A stretch of DNA of 64,000 nucleotides from Hybos culiciformis (Eukaryota; Arthropoda; Insecta; Diptera; Hybotidae). The stretch covers positions 138,729,308-138,793,307 of the forward strand of contig OZ023273.1 in assembly GCA_964007475.1 (NCBI GenBank). Direction: 5' to 3'. This document shows positions 1 to 13,200 of the stretch, one piece after another. Below the pieces are notes generated by a model that saw nothing but the letters and a program-made list of their open reading frames with translations, was not told where the DNA came from and did no database searches. The translations under genes were made by a program, and so were the position numbers. How positions within the stretch are numbered: the stretch's first letter is position 1; each line of letters begins with the position of its first letter.

Positions 1-638
1 TAAATGAATTGATTTTTTTTTTTTACCATTTAAATATATATATTTTATATTTGCTTTCTTTCATGATGTGTGGAAAGTTCTTATCTTTGTTTAAAAAAAA
101 AAAAAAAAAAAAAAAAACTGCAAAGAGAAAGCACGTCCTTTTTTTTTTTTTTTTTTTGTTATAGACAATAATGGTATATTTCTATCCCCCTTTTTTTTTT
201 TTTTTTTTTTTTGTAAAATAGTCCACTAAAGAAAAACGTTATCAAGTTTTTTTGTTTTGGAAGTTTTGTTTTTTTTTTTTTTTGTTTAATTTTTTTTTCA
301 TAAATTCAATGTTAACGGTGGGAATTAAAAAAAAAAATTGTTTTTATTTAACAATTTAACGATTTTTAACACATAAGTTTGGATCGAATATTACATAATT
401 TTTGTGAAATATGTTTAGTATATGCATATACAATAGTATTAAAAGTATTTTATTTTATTATATAAATTGAGCATAATAAGCATATTTAAGGTCTATTCAT
501 AAGAAGCTATCAAAAAAATTTTTTTTTTTATTTTATTATTACATTTAGCTACTACAGAATTGTGGAAATTATTATATCGCGCTATAATGATTTTCAAATC
601 AAATTAAATAGTTTACTTTACAATTTTTTAAAATATTA
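1..638. other. Gene-free AT-rich flank
   Basis: Long poly-T and poly-A runs dominate (for example around 98-118, 140-157 and 189-212). I see no open frame with coding character, no RNA gene and no clear repeat unit. It is probably intergenic or the 3' flank of the minus-strand ORF that ends at 639. Confidence 0.6.
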
Positions 639-1280
639 TTAAATTCTTGTTCTTATTTTTTGCAATCGTTTACCATTTTTACTTATTTCTTCGCCATTCA
701 TATAAACAACACCATCGTCGGTCCGATCGTAACCATAAATTATAGCCCCATTACGATGTGACGATGTATTATAACTGTTATTTATATTATTATTTATACC
801 ATATTGTAATTTTTCTGCTGAATTATTATTATTACTGTGCGATTGGACTGAATTGCCACCAAATAAACCTGTAAACAGTGATTTAAAACCACCAATATTA
901 TTTTTATTAGAGCAATTACTACATCTACAGATATTTTGTTTTTTTCCCTTCCAAAATCCGTTCCCTTGTAATTGTGCTGAACTGAATTTTCTATGATGCG
1001 AATTCCTATGATGTTTGCATATGCCAAGCTTACTGTTCGAACAAAAACGACATGAATTGATAATGTCACGCGAATACAAATTGGAATCGAATGGTGTAAA
1101 TTGTTCGCCGCTATTTGAATGTGAATGATGTAATGATGTGCTAGCTGAATTTATATTATGTGTAGAAGAAGCCTGTAAACGGTGCTGATGTGGATATAAC
1201 CAATTGTCATAAATGTTTAAAACAATATTTTGCAAATATAAACAAATTGATTTAAATAGTAATAACACAACGACAATCAT
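639..1280 (-). CDS. Hypothetical protein, Cys/His- and Asn/Ser-rich (possibly a terminal exon)
   Basis: I do not recognise this 213-residue frame. It stands out because its base composition is clearly less AT-rich than the DNA on either side and it stays open where the flanks are full of stops. The first 20 or so residues are hydrophobic (MIVVVLLLFKSICLYL), which would suit a signal anchor. They may instead be intron, because acceptor-like sites (..CACATCAG and ..GTTTACAG on the minus strand, near 1180-1170) lie just inside the frame. The middle has a Cys/His cluster: CRFC, then C-K-H-H, then C-R-C-x2-C. This is followed by Asn/Ser-rich stretches and a charged end containing YMNGEE. It could be the last exon of a gene with upstream exons in 1.3-4.2 kb, or a chance ORF. 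No function is proposed. Confidence 0.4.
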   Translation of the reverse strand: MIVVVLLLFKSICLYLQNIVLNIYDNWLYPHQHRLQASSTHNINSASTSLHHSHSNSGEQFTPFDSNLYSRDIINSCRFCSNSKLGICKHHRNSHHRKFSSAQLQGNGFWKGKKQNICRCSNCSNKNNIGGFKSLFTGLFGGNSVQSHSNNNNSAEKLQYGINNNINNSYNTSSHRNGAIIYGYDRTDDGVVYMNGEEISKNGKRLQKIRTRI

Positions 1281-4199
1281 TTATATTACGGATGTAGAAT
1301 TCTTATTTCTGTGATAAAAATTTTTTTTTTTTTTTGTTTAATTGAAATCAGTTTTCTATATTTTAGTAATTTAGATTTAAAAAGTGCTAATTATATATAT
1401 AAGGAATGTTTAAAAGACGTATTCAGCTCAATATTCAGCAAAATAAATTACATATTATTAATTATTAATGTTAGATTTATTTTTCAGAAGAAATTATTTT
1501 TAATTTTATTACAAAATAAAAAAAAAAAATTAATAATTTAGTAACTATATTTTTGTTTTGTTGGAGTTAAAACACTAATTAAATTCAATGAATTCAGCAT
1601 TTCATAGCAATTTATAATATTATTCAGGCAAGTTTATTCGTTAAATTAAATAAACTAGATTTTCAACGCTAATGAATGAAATTTGTATTTTATTTTTTAT
1701 TTTCAAGGTTCAGGTCTCCACATAATAATTAAATATTTTGTTTTTTTATTTATTGAAATTTAGCTGAATATGTTAGCTAATAATAAGTTTTAATTTCTTC
1801 TTTTTTTTTTTAAATAATTATTTAATTTTCTATTATTTTTATTCAGATACTGATTCTCGTTTCATTTTAGGTTTTAGTTTACGTTTTTTGCAAAATTTAA
1901 AACTAATAAATAAATAATAAAAAAAAAACTTAATTATCAATTAAAAAAAAAAAAATCAATTATTTTATTTCGTTTTAATTTTATATTTTATATATTTTTA
2001 ATTTTATTATAAAAAGAATTTATTTTTTTTTTAATCTTTTTTATGTAATCGCAATCAGTTGATTTTATTATCTATGTATGTATATTTTAATGTTCTTTTG
2101 GCATATATATAAAAATATTAGAACAATTCTTTAATAGTATATTTTTAGAAAATAAACCGCACAATATTATTATTTAAAATATCTGATTGAAATGTTAAGG
2201 GACGACTAAGAGTTAGAATCAATTGAAATTATATATTGTTATAGAAAGTGTTTTTTGTTTTTTTTTTTTTTTTTTTTCCAAAACAACGTCTAAGTAGTAC
2301 CATTATTTTATTATATGCTTTAGATATGCACGCATTGCTTCCCCAAATTTTTAGTACAAAAAAGGGTGTAAAGTATTGAGAGTTAAAAAAATGGAGCGTG
2401 CGCATTTTTTATTTTTTTTGTAAATACAATATACAACCCCTGTTGAGATTCTAAAAATGAATATATTTTTGATATCATCATTGTCCATAGTAGTTTTAAA
2501 ATATTCTGTTAAATTTCTACAGAAATCGCAGAAAATTTTTGTATTTAAATTGGTAAAATTTGTTAACAGCTGATATACTGTAATATAATTTATACAAACA
2601 ATTATTCTTTTTAAATAAAAAAGGAATTAATTGATAAAAAAATTCTTAACATTTTTTTGTGGTGTAACGAAAATATTGGTAGAATATATCGCTCATTATG
2701 ATATTAGTGTAATATAGTTATATACCGTTAATCGATTATAGCATCACATTGAATTCCTCCGTAGTCCGCTTTTAAAAATACAACTTCTATTTATTCCTGA
2801 AAATCTTGATCCTAGCATGTTTTATCTGTTATATATAAAAATATTGCATTTCAATTTTACATGAAACTGCATACAAATATTTGTTTTTTCAAAAACTGTA
2901 ATGCGTTTTACTCGAAACTATACTTTTTCATATATGTATGTCCACTGTTGTTATACTCACCAGACCATACGGGAAACCAGGATATTCTATATAATTAAAT
3001 CTAAGTCTTATATTTCAACATTTTACCCAATTGGCATATGATTAGAATATAATTTTTTTCAAGGACTCATTTATGTTGGACAAACCGAGCATAGAGGAGA
3101 AAATTATAATATTGTTTTCTAAAGAGCATTTTTTGCTGGGACAAACGATAAGAGAGCTGATAAAAGCTAAGTTAATTTTCTCGCTAGTATCATTGACTTT
3201 GACTAACTATTGATTTTTTTTAGTTCTATTAACAAAATTGAGGTTTATACTTTACTTTAACTACGGTATTATCTCTCCGCTTCAACGGGGCTATTCAGCG
3301 CTCTCATTTATAGCCATTTGAAACTTAAACAGATCATTAATCATTCAATGTATTTTTATAGATTCATTTTTCAAATTTAGGTACAGGGTATAGGTATATA
3401 GGTAATAATTTAAAAAAATTTTTTTTTAATAAATTTTATTTTAATATTTCTTATTACAAATAATTTTAAGTTTAACAATTTCACGTTAATTACTAGAATC
3501 TTAACAATTGTAATAATTTTCAATTGCATTATAGTTTATTTTTTTTGGCAGTTTAATTAAATTTTCTCACTTATAGAAATTGTTTTTTTTTTTTTTTTCA
3601 TATGAAATTTAATTGCTGTTAACCAAGTAATCATAAAATATTAAATCTAATAAAAGTTGAATTTTACAAAGACAAAAATAATCTACCAAGATAGTGCTTT
3701 TGAAGTTTTTAGATAAAACTTTTTTTTTTGATATTTTTTAGTTATCATTATAATTTAGGTAGAAACATCTCTGACACTTATTGAATGAATCATTCTTGTA
3801 CAATTTTCAAATTTACACCAATTAAATGAAGTTAAAAAAAATATTCTATAATAAAATGGTATAATGGCTGGAATAACAAACATAAATGTAAGATTGAAAT
3901 AATCAATTTTGAAAGACTATGTTCAAAACCATAATTTGAACTATTAAAATAGTAATTGGGATTGCCATTCTATATAAGTGTATTTACATTATATATTTAA
4001 AAACTAAGAAATTTTTGAACACAGAGATGACACTTAACTGAAGTTTAATTGGTTAAACTATAAATTCTCTACATTTTTACTTTTTACAAAAAAAAAAAAC
4101 TGAATTAATATATATCATATTTAATTATGAATTTTTTGTTCCTAAGTAAAATTTAATTATTTTAACTAATATTACGTTCTTATATAAAATTAAATATTA
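1281..4199. other. Intergenic stretch between the hypothetical ORF and Col4a1
   Basis: No coding region can be supported. The DNA is mostly A/T homopolymers. Two patches are less AT-rich: around 2740-2990, which on the minus strand has a donor-like GGTCTG|GTGAGT at about 2960, and around 3060-3310. Either could be an upstream exon of the minus-strand ORF at 639-1280 or an old repeat fragment, but no frame confirms it. Confidence 0.5.
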
Positions 4200-4205
4200 T
4201 TTATT
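4200..4205 (-). terminator. Candidate poly(A) signal of Col4a1
   Basis: AATAAA on the minus strand, about 90 nt past the Col4a1 stop codon. It is the first canonical hexamer downstream, but such hexamers are common in DNA this AT-rich. Confidence 0.4.
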
Positions 4206-4293
4206 AAACAAAGGCTATTTTTGAGCATTTAAAAAATTATCAGAGTAAAAAATTTACAAAATTTAAACTTACTTAAATTTCATTACATTATGA

Positions 4294-7200
4294 CTACGCG
4301 TTTTTTATACAAACTTGACACCTTGAAACTCTTGATAATAAATTACCAGCTTTTAAGGTTTCTTGTCGTGGCCTTTGGAATTGATCATTTTCTTCGACTG
4401 TAACTAGCCAGAAACTAGTTTGAGTTTCATAGAAATGGCAGTGTCCCTTATCACCATTACATTCGATGAATGGAGTTGCTCGGAAATCTTCCAAGCAAGA
4501 ACCTGGAGATGAAAGTGCTTGACCACCGCCACCGTTAGCTACACCAGTATGCTGAAAAATTAAAATTATTGAGCATGAAATTGAAAAAAATGGTAGACAA
4601 TACTCACCATCAAGAAACTGTAGCCAATCCATAAGCTCTCCCAACCACCTGGACAAGTCGGTATTTGTAGAGATTGGCTATGGACAGCGATAACATTTGC
4701 AGGAGCCTCGCATACAACACAACGTGATATATATTTCTTCATCTCTTGGTTGTCAACTGGCATCATTGGAATAGGAGCAGATGTTGAAAGCCAGAATGTT
4801 CGATCGTTACGTGAAGCGTAGTTACAAACATTATTTTGCCCACAACTGAGGATGGGTAATGTTGAGAAACGACGAACACATGATCCCGGTGATCCTAAAT
4901 CTTGATTATGAGGATAATCGTTTCCATCGACATATAATAATGAGTATCCATTCCATAATTCCACATGACCATGTTCACATTGAGGCACTTGCTCAGTTTG
5001 ACTGTGTTTAACAATAGTGATTCCGGTCAAATAATCTGCAGACTGGGCACATGGACGACCCTGATCGCCTTTAACACCTATTTCTCCTGGGCGTCCATCA
5101 CGACCTGGAGCTCCTTGCAAGCCAATTGCTCCAGTTAATCCAGTCTGACCCACCATTCCTGGCAATCCGGTTAAACCTATGTCTCCTTTTTCGCCACGCT
5201 CACCTTGTAGTCCTACTGATCCTGGTGGCCCCATCTGACCTCTATCTCCCTTAAGACCGTCCAAACCGGGTCTACCAGGCTCGCCTTTTGGACCTGGAGG
5301 TGGTAATAAACCTGGATCTCCTTTGTCACCTTTCGGTCCTGGAATTCCGTCTCTTCCATCAAATCCTTTAGGACCGGGGAAGCCTTTTTCACCAAGAGGT
5401 CCCATAGGACCAGGCATACCGTCTAATCCTGGAAGACCTAAGTCTCCTTTGGCACCTGGATATCCGTTTTGACCTGGAGGTCCTGGAAGACCAGGGCTTC
5501 CTTTATCACCTTTAAGGCCTGCAAAACCAGGAGCACCTTGGTCTCCTTTTTCACCAGGATATCCTAAATCTCCCTTTAGACCAGGTGTTCCGGGCAAACC
5601 ATCAACACCATCTTTTCCTATTAATCCTGGGTAGCCTCGATCCCCTTTCTCCCCTTGGCGTCCTGGCGGGCCTGGCAAACCAGTAAGACCAACTTTTCCA
5701 ACCAATCCTTGAAGTCCTTTATCACCTTTCAAACCTGGAGCTCCCGGAAGACCTTCACGTCCATTTTTACCTGATCTACCTGGTAAGCCTTTTTCGCCTT
5801 TAGTTGCGTATCCTGGAAGACCTGGAGAACCAATCGGCCCCATATCACCTTTTTGACCCGGTAACCCATCTAAACCTGGTTCACACCTTGGTCCAGCCAA
5901 ACCACGATCTCCCTTTTGACCATCCATACCTAAAAAATCATAATAATACGGTAATAAAGAAAACATTTAAACATATGATACAAATGTATGTATAATAAAC
6001 CTAAAAATAAATATTATAATTTGCCACAATTACAGTATATGTACATACCTGGTAAGCCGCGTGGTCCTTCTCTGCCTTTAAGTCCTGGTAGTCCTACTAA
6101 ACCAAATTCACCGATGTCTCCTTTATCTCCTTTGACTAATGTGCCGGCAGCGTCCCGACCAGGGGAGCCTGGATAACCGCGATCACCTTTCGGGCCCATC
6201 AACCCGTCGAATCCAGGTCTTCCGCTTATACCTTTATCTGCTTTTGGCCCCAATGCTCCTGGGTAACCTCGTTCACCCTTATCGCCTATGGAAAAAAATT
6301 TTATTATATCGTACATACATAAGAGATTATATTCTATTCGTATTTTATTTCATAATAAAATAATACAATAAAATTACCTTTTGGACCAAAGTATCCTGGA
6401 GGACCGTGGTTGCCTTTTTCTCCCGGGAATCCGTCTATACCAGGACCTCCTGGTGTGCCCGGAAAGCCTGTTGCTCCTTTGTCGCCCTTAGCTCCGCGAA
6501 TACCTGGTAAGCCTCCGTCACCTTTTGCACCTGATGGTCCAGGAATACCGTCTCTTCCAGGCAATCCCATATCTCCCTTAAGACCTGGAGCTCCTGGACG
6601 CCCAAATCCTGGAATACCGGCATCACCTTTTAGACCTGGAGTTCCTGATAATCCATCGCGTCCATCAATTCCTCGCAAACCAGGAACACCCGGTTCTCCT
6701 TTTTGGCCTTTTTCTGAAGCATCTCCGGCTTCACCTTTCACACCATCACCGCCGGGGAATCCTCTATCACCTTTTACACCTTCCAAACCGGGTCTTCCGT
6801 CTAAACATGCTGGGCCTACTGGCCCTATATCACCTTTGGGACCTGATAACCCTGGAGGACCGTCCAAACCTCTTGGTCCTGGATTGCCTTCGACACCAGT
6901 TAAGCCACGTTCACCTTTTTCACCTAAAGAATAAATTTAATAAATTTTAAGTAAATTATTTGAAAAATTTAACACATTCTATCGAATCCTGCATTTAGAC
7001 AAATTTAAATTTTTTTTAATAAATAAAAATTATAGATGCTTTCTTAATAAAAAATTGAAATATTAAAATGAAGCTTACATAATTTATTATTTTAAATTTT
7101 TTCTAATTTGGAAAATTAATGTATTCAATTAGTATGTAAATAATTACCCTTTGAACCGGAATATCCGGGGCTGCCTGGTATTCCACGTAGTCCTGGAGCA

Positions 7201-10200
7201 CCTTTTACTCCTCGCAAACCTTTTAATCCATCAATACCCATTTCTCCACGGTCTCCTTTGAGACCAGGCATTCCTACTAAACCTGGTGATCCAGGTTCAC
7301 CTTTCATACCCGGCCTGCCTTCAACACCATCCAGACCAGGTCTTCCTGGAGGACCTGGTGGTCCTTGTGGGCCGATGGGACCCATGTCGCCTTTCGGACC
7401 AGCAATACCAGGATATCCTGGACTGCCGGAATCGCCTTCATCTCCTTTTTCGCCTGGATATCCTGGTAGTCCTACTTGCCCAGTCGAACCTGGGGCACCA
7501 GATGAACCACGATCTCCCTTAGCACCAAACGGACCAGGATTTCCTTTTGGACCTGGTGGTCCTGGCATCGCAACTCCCATATCTCCTTTGGAACCTCTTT
7601 CTCCTGGTCTTCCAGGAAGACCTCTGACACCGTCTCTACCTGGAGCACCAAGGAAACCAATTGGACCTGGAGCACCGACTTCCCCTCGTGGACCGGGTAA
7701 ACCTCTTGGTCCTGTTGGACCAGGTGATCCTTGTATACCTATATCCCCCTTCAGTCCTGGAAATCCTGCATTACCTTTTGGTCCCATTTGGCCGACGTAT
7801 CCAGTCAGACCGGTATCACCTTTGTCGCCTGCAAAATGAAGAGAATTATTTAGTAATATTTATATCGACAAAATAAAGAAAGGGAAGTGTCTGCCTTAAA
7901 AATTTACATTTATTGAGATTAATATATTAAGTTACATACCTTTTGTTCCTTTTGGTGGAGATATTAAAATATCTGGACAGGAACCTGGAGCACCTTGAAG
8001 ACCTTTGCGGCCTTCAGTACCTTTGTCTCCAGGGAATCCGTCTCGGCCGGGCAGACCAGGCTCTCCTTTAATACTTTCTCCTTTTAATCCAGGGTATCCG
8101 TCTCGGCCAGGCGAACCTGGAGTACCATCAAGTCCTCGCGAACCTGGTAAACCTCCGTCACCTTTGGGCCCAGTATTTCCTTTTTCGCCTGGGAATCCTC
8201 GAGTTCCCATTAACCCAGTTTCTCCTTTCGCTCCGGGATATCCTGGATTTCCCACAAATCCTTTATCACCTTTTATTACTTCAACAAGTGACCAATCCAT
8301 TAGACAGTCTTTTCCCTTAACACCTTCTGAGCCTGGCATGCCTGGCATACCGTCAGGCCCTCTCTCTCCAGGTGGTCCCATTATACCAGGTGCACCATCG
8401 TCTCCTCTTTCTCCTGGATATCCTCTTTCACCGACAGCTCCCCGGAGACCGTCACCACCGGGAATACCATCAAAACCTCGGTCACCTTTGATTCCCTTCA
8501 TGCCAGGTAAACAATCTGAACAACGACCACCTCTGTCACCTTTTTCACCGAATTCACCTTTTTGGCCTGGTCCTCCATGTCGACCCGGCTCACCTGGAGC
8601 TCCTTGTCTTCCTGCAGCTCCAGGTCTTCCTGGCACACCGTTAACAGAGTCGCCTGGTGCACCAGGTCCACCAGAAAAACCGCGTTCTCCTTTTTGGCCT
8701 TTGCCACCGGGATATCTAGTACATAAAAATTCAAATTCAATTTTTAACGAAAGTAAATTAAAAGAATAACATACTTTTTTTGTTTAATTTAGTTTTATTT
8801 AAAATACATGTGAAAAGATAGAAGCATAAAAAGTAAACCCAAAATCTGTCAAATCAACTCAAAAATAAAAAAAATTAAAAATTTAAAACTGATTATGTAT
8901 ATAGAAGAATGAAATATGAAATATTAAGTATAGAAAAACTTAGAATGATTTGTCTCAGTACTCAGTATATTTAATAAATATTATACTCACGCCGGTATTC
9001 CGTCATCTCCTTTAAGTCCTGGAAATCCTATACCTGGTTCACCTGATTCTCCCCGAGGGCCTTCCGGTCCTGGAGGTCCTGGATATCCCACTGGACCAAT
9101 AGGTCCTGGATTTCCTGGTCTACCAGCGTCGCCTTTATCTGCTTTTGGACCTGGTGCTCCTTCCAAACCTGGCCTTCCTGGTAATCCTGGGCCGCCTTTA
9201 GAACCTATGGGACCACGCTCTCCTACAGCTCCTGGATATCCATCTAATCCTTTTGGTCCTGGTGCTCCTCGATATCCTCTTGGACCAACTGGTCCTGGAG
9301 GGCCTGGGGATCCTATAACAAAAAACGGGTTTTTAATTTATTAAAATAAAGAAAAAATATTTTTTTGACTAACCTTTACCACCACCAGGTGGACCTGGTG
9401 GACCAACTAAACCTGGAGCTCCAGACACACCAGAAAACCCAGCTTCTCCTTTTTGACCGGGATTTCCATCCAGACCTCTTAAACCGATTTCACCTCTGTC
9501 ACCTTTTTGACCTGGTGGCCCAGGTGGTCCATAATTTCCTTGACGACCCTTGAAAAGACAAGTTTAGAAAGTTACGTATGCGTATATGTATATGCGCTTA
9601 TGCTAGGTTCGTAGTATGTAATGCGGATCATCAATATTTGGTTTAAAATTCTGCCACTTGATATTATTAGAACCCTTTTTAATAATAAGTGGACAGCAAG
9701 ATTGAATAGAATCTCAAATTGATATTACGATTTTGCTTGATTTGTTAAGTATGTATAGTATAAAAACAGTTGAAATTGATTTAAAGAAATTTATTATTTA
9801 CTTACTCTGTCACCAGGGGGTCCTTGAAGACCTTTTTCGCCTTTCATTCCGTCACTGCCTCTTGGACCATGTAACCCAGCGCCTCCTTTATCGCCCTTGT
9901 TTCCTTCATAGCCTCTATCTCCCATGTCTCCTTTTGGCCCAACTTTAATTTCTGGTGTACATCCTCCAGCAGCCGATGTTATAGTACTCGATAGACCCTT
10001 TTCGCCTTTATCTCCTTTTTGTCCAGGAACAGGTGGAGCTATACATGAAGAACCTTTGTCTCCTTTCGAACCTCGATCTCCTCTTGGACCCTGCGGTCCC
10101 ATCAAACCCATATCCCCTGATTCACCTCTTTCGCCGGGAGGCCCTTGGTCACCTGGTAATCCCGAAGATCCTTGAAAACCTGGATCACCTTTTTCTCCTT

Positions 10201-13200
10201 TCAAATAGTCACCCGGGTATATAGCAGGCTGACCTTTCTCACCTTTACCACCTGATATGCCTGGTACACCTCGCGGTCCTGGTTGGCCGGGAATTCCAGG
10301 TATTCCGGGTAATCCGTCGGTTCCATTACATCCGTCAACGCCGTTGATACCTGGATTTCCAGTGTTACCTGGAAAGCCCTGTATGCCTGAAACACCTGGC
10401 ATTCCTGGAATACCGGCGGATCCTCTATCACCTTTTGGACCTCTCGGTCCAAGCGGACCTGGATCTCCTTTCTGCCCTTTATCACCAGACATACCTTCAA
10501 CCCCAGGATAACCTTGCATACCCTTAGGACCTGTGATGCCAGCGACACCTGGGAAACCTCGATTACCTTTTTCAGCAAAACACTTCGGAATACAACAGTC
10601 TGATCCAGTGCAATTCTTAGCAGGTGCACCACTTCTTTGAGAAGAAGCAGTTTCTACTAATTCATAGTTGTTATCATAAATCGGTAAAGGTCTCGGTTGC
10701 GCTGTTCTATAATGCGGATAATTTTCGTACTGACTATTGACACCACCTCCACCACCGTTGGTGTCCTTCCAAAATTGCTAGAGAAAGAAAAAACAAATAT
10801 TTCACACATTTAGGAAAAAATTTCATGTATTATCTCAAATAAATTTGACAATTTTTAACTGAAAATCAAATAGATTTTAAAATTAAGTCTTGGATTACAT
10901 TGATCTGCACGACCGAATTTACAAAAATGGTTTGATCACGTTATCATTGTGTTGGTGCATGTGGATCCGTGTAAGCTTAGGCTTTAAAGTTCGAAGTGTA
11001 TATACAGAATTAAGAAACAATTTAGTTCAATCTTAGAGCCGAGATATGTAAATAATCTATATGGCATTTAATTATATGACATAATATATAAGACAATTAT
11101 CTATATGCAAACCGAAATTAAATATACGCAAAAACACCCTCTACGGCTTCGCGCGGTTGTTGTTTTTTTTTACGCAATATGAGGACCGGATTTTGACCAT
11201 AATTTTTCGGTAACATTTTTGCACAGTTATTTTAGAATTTCCCCGACATAAATAGTTTCGTTTTCAAAATGCAATAATCCATTGTTGTCTCAAACGTAGT
11301 AATCCATATAATTATTTTATTTCCGCTTAGCACAAATAGTTTACAATAAATTTTGAAATCGCAATAGTACATTTATAATATGTTTCAAAACGCAATAATC
11401 CATATACAGATTATGAGACTATAAGTAATCTATATGCTCGAAACGAAATTGGTCCTATTGTTGTTTCAAATCGCAGTCATCCATACAGGACAGATATGTA
11501 CTATTTATAGAGTTAATTTTGGTTCGCTTATATGGATAAATGTCATATATAGATTTTTTCCGGTTTCCGATATTAATTATGTGGGTGCAGATTTTAAATA
11601 AGCACTAGAGTTTCTTGCATCCTCCTATAGTTAGATCATGTTAAATGGTCGAATTGAAATTAACAAATAAAATAATTTTTTTCATGGTTTTTTTTATTTT
11701 TATTTTATTGGTTTTTTTTTCTTTTATTCTATAAACTTTGACCGCCTGGCCAAACTCGACGCGACGCAAACGTTAATGACGCGAAAGACCACATAATCGC
11801 ATAATTAACATTAACGTCGAGTTCAACAAAACCATAACGGGCTATAATTTTTGAAATGAATTAAAAAAAAAAAGGTTCTTATTTGTCCATAATAATTTAG
11901 AATATCTAGAAGAACATTATACATGAATTATAATAAATTGAAAGACATTTTCCTGAATACAATTTGGAATAGTTTTTGTTCGATAATATTATTCTCAAAT
12001 TATATTTCGATAAAATTTATTCTCATTAGAATAAATTGAAGAATAGTTTAAACGACAAAGTATAATTTTACTTGCAGGTTGAGAATATGAGTATCAAATT
12101 TTAATATTCATATTAAATTAATTGATTAAATAATTAACTTACCGCTTGTGTCGTGTACAGTAATCCTAAAAAACACGCGGTTATTGCTAACCTGAAAGAA
12201 AATAAAATATACTATTAAGAAAATATTATATGTACACATATTTTAGATTATTTAAATATGAGTTTTCTATATTGGCAAAAAATTGAAATTTAAAGATTTG
12301 GGGGCTGGAATTTGGAATTATAAAAAAAAATTTTTTTTTGCTTTTTAATTTAATTTTTCTTACCAAATTAATTCTTTTATTCATACTCTACAACTAAAGC
12401 CAAGAAATTAACAAAAAAAAAATTATCGGAAAGAAATATGCTTTATTTTATAAATTAAATTTAAGTTAAAAAAAAAAGACGGTAACAAATTTTAACACCA
12501 TGTAAAAATATTTCTTAATTTTGTCAATCGGATTTACATTAATATTTTACATTAATATATTAATATTTCTAAATCATTTTTTATCAATTCAATATAGAAA
12601 AATATAATTTCAGCTACCGTCATAATAAAGCAACATCTTCAATCCGAGACTTTACAAAGCACTTAATACATGCATTTTGAATGTATATATATAATAATAT
12701 TGAAAAAAAAAAAGTTCTCGATCTTATGATAAAAAATTAATTTTAATTTTTGAAATATTTGTTTACGGATCTTTGCACAAAAATTTTCATAAAATTAATG
12801 TCTTCCGTTTGTGTTGTAAATTTCATTTAAATTAATTATAAACATTGTAGAAAATCGGTATTCACGACACATATTTTCTTGATACACCCACCGTACTTGG
12901 CTATTCGATAACAAATAAGTTTACGTTATGCAAAAAAAACTATATTTTGTATTATTAATTATTCCTTAGGATATTATTTTCTAGGATAATTCTAAATCTA
13001 ATAGTTAAATTTATGTAATACATATTTAAAAATAAAATAAATTTTTTTTTATCATGGTAGAAATCGAACTTAAAATTATTAGCTTGTTAAGTGTTAGCAC
13101 ATCAGTGCCGACGGTAACCTATGTTCTAGCCAGCTCAAATATTGTGATAAATTATTAAATAGTTATCAAAAAGAAAAAATCGGAAAATCTTTAAAAAAAA

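Larger units (their letters stand above)
10778..12142. other. Col4a1 intron 2
   Basis: The intron separates the signal-peptide exon from the 7S exon. It holds no coding region that I can support. It is richer in CpG and less AT-rich than the neighbouring introns, and contains a degenerate dispersed repeat (about 11040-11490) and a CpG-rich inverted repeat (11753-11823), listed separately. An intronic enhancer or old repeat DNA would both fit. Confidence 0.6.

Noticed and set aside
2930..2995. Possible extra collagen-like exon (minus strand, ..TATCCTGGTTTCCC.. followed by GTGAGT) downstream of Col4a1
   Set aside because: Col4a1 already ends with a complete NC1 domain and stop at 4294. The patch is too short and its frame is not Gly-X-Y beyond one unit.
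5804..10511. Long Pro-rich open frames on the plus strand opposite Col4a1 (for example 6410-6934, 7258-7839, 8005-8769)
   Set aside because: The complement of Gly-X-Y codons (GGN-CCN-..) is itself rich in Pro and Gly codons and poor in stops, so these are shadows of the collagen exons.
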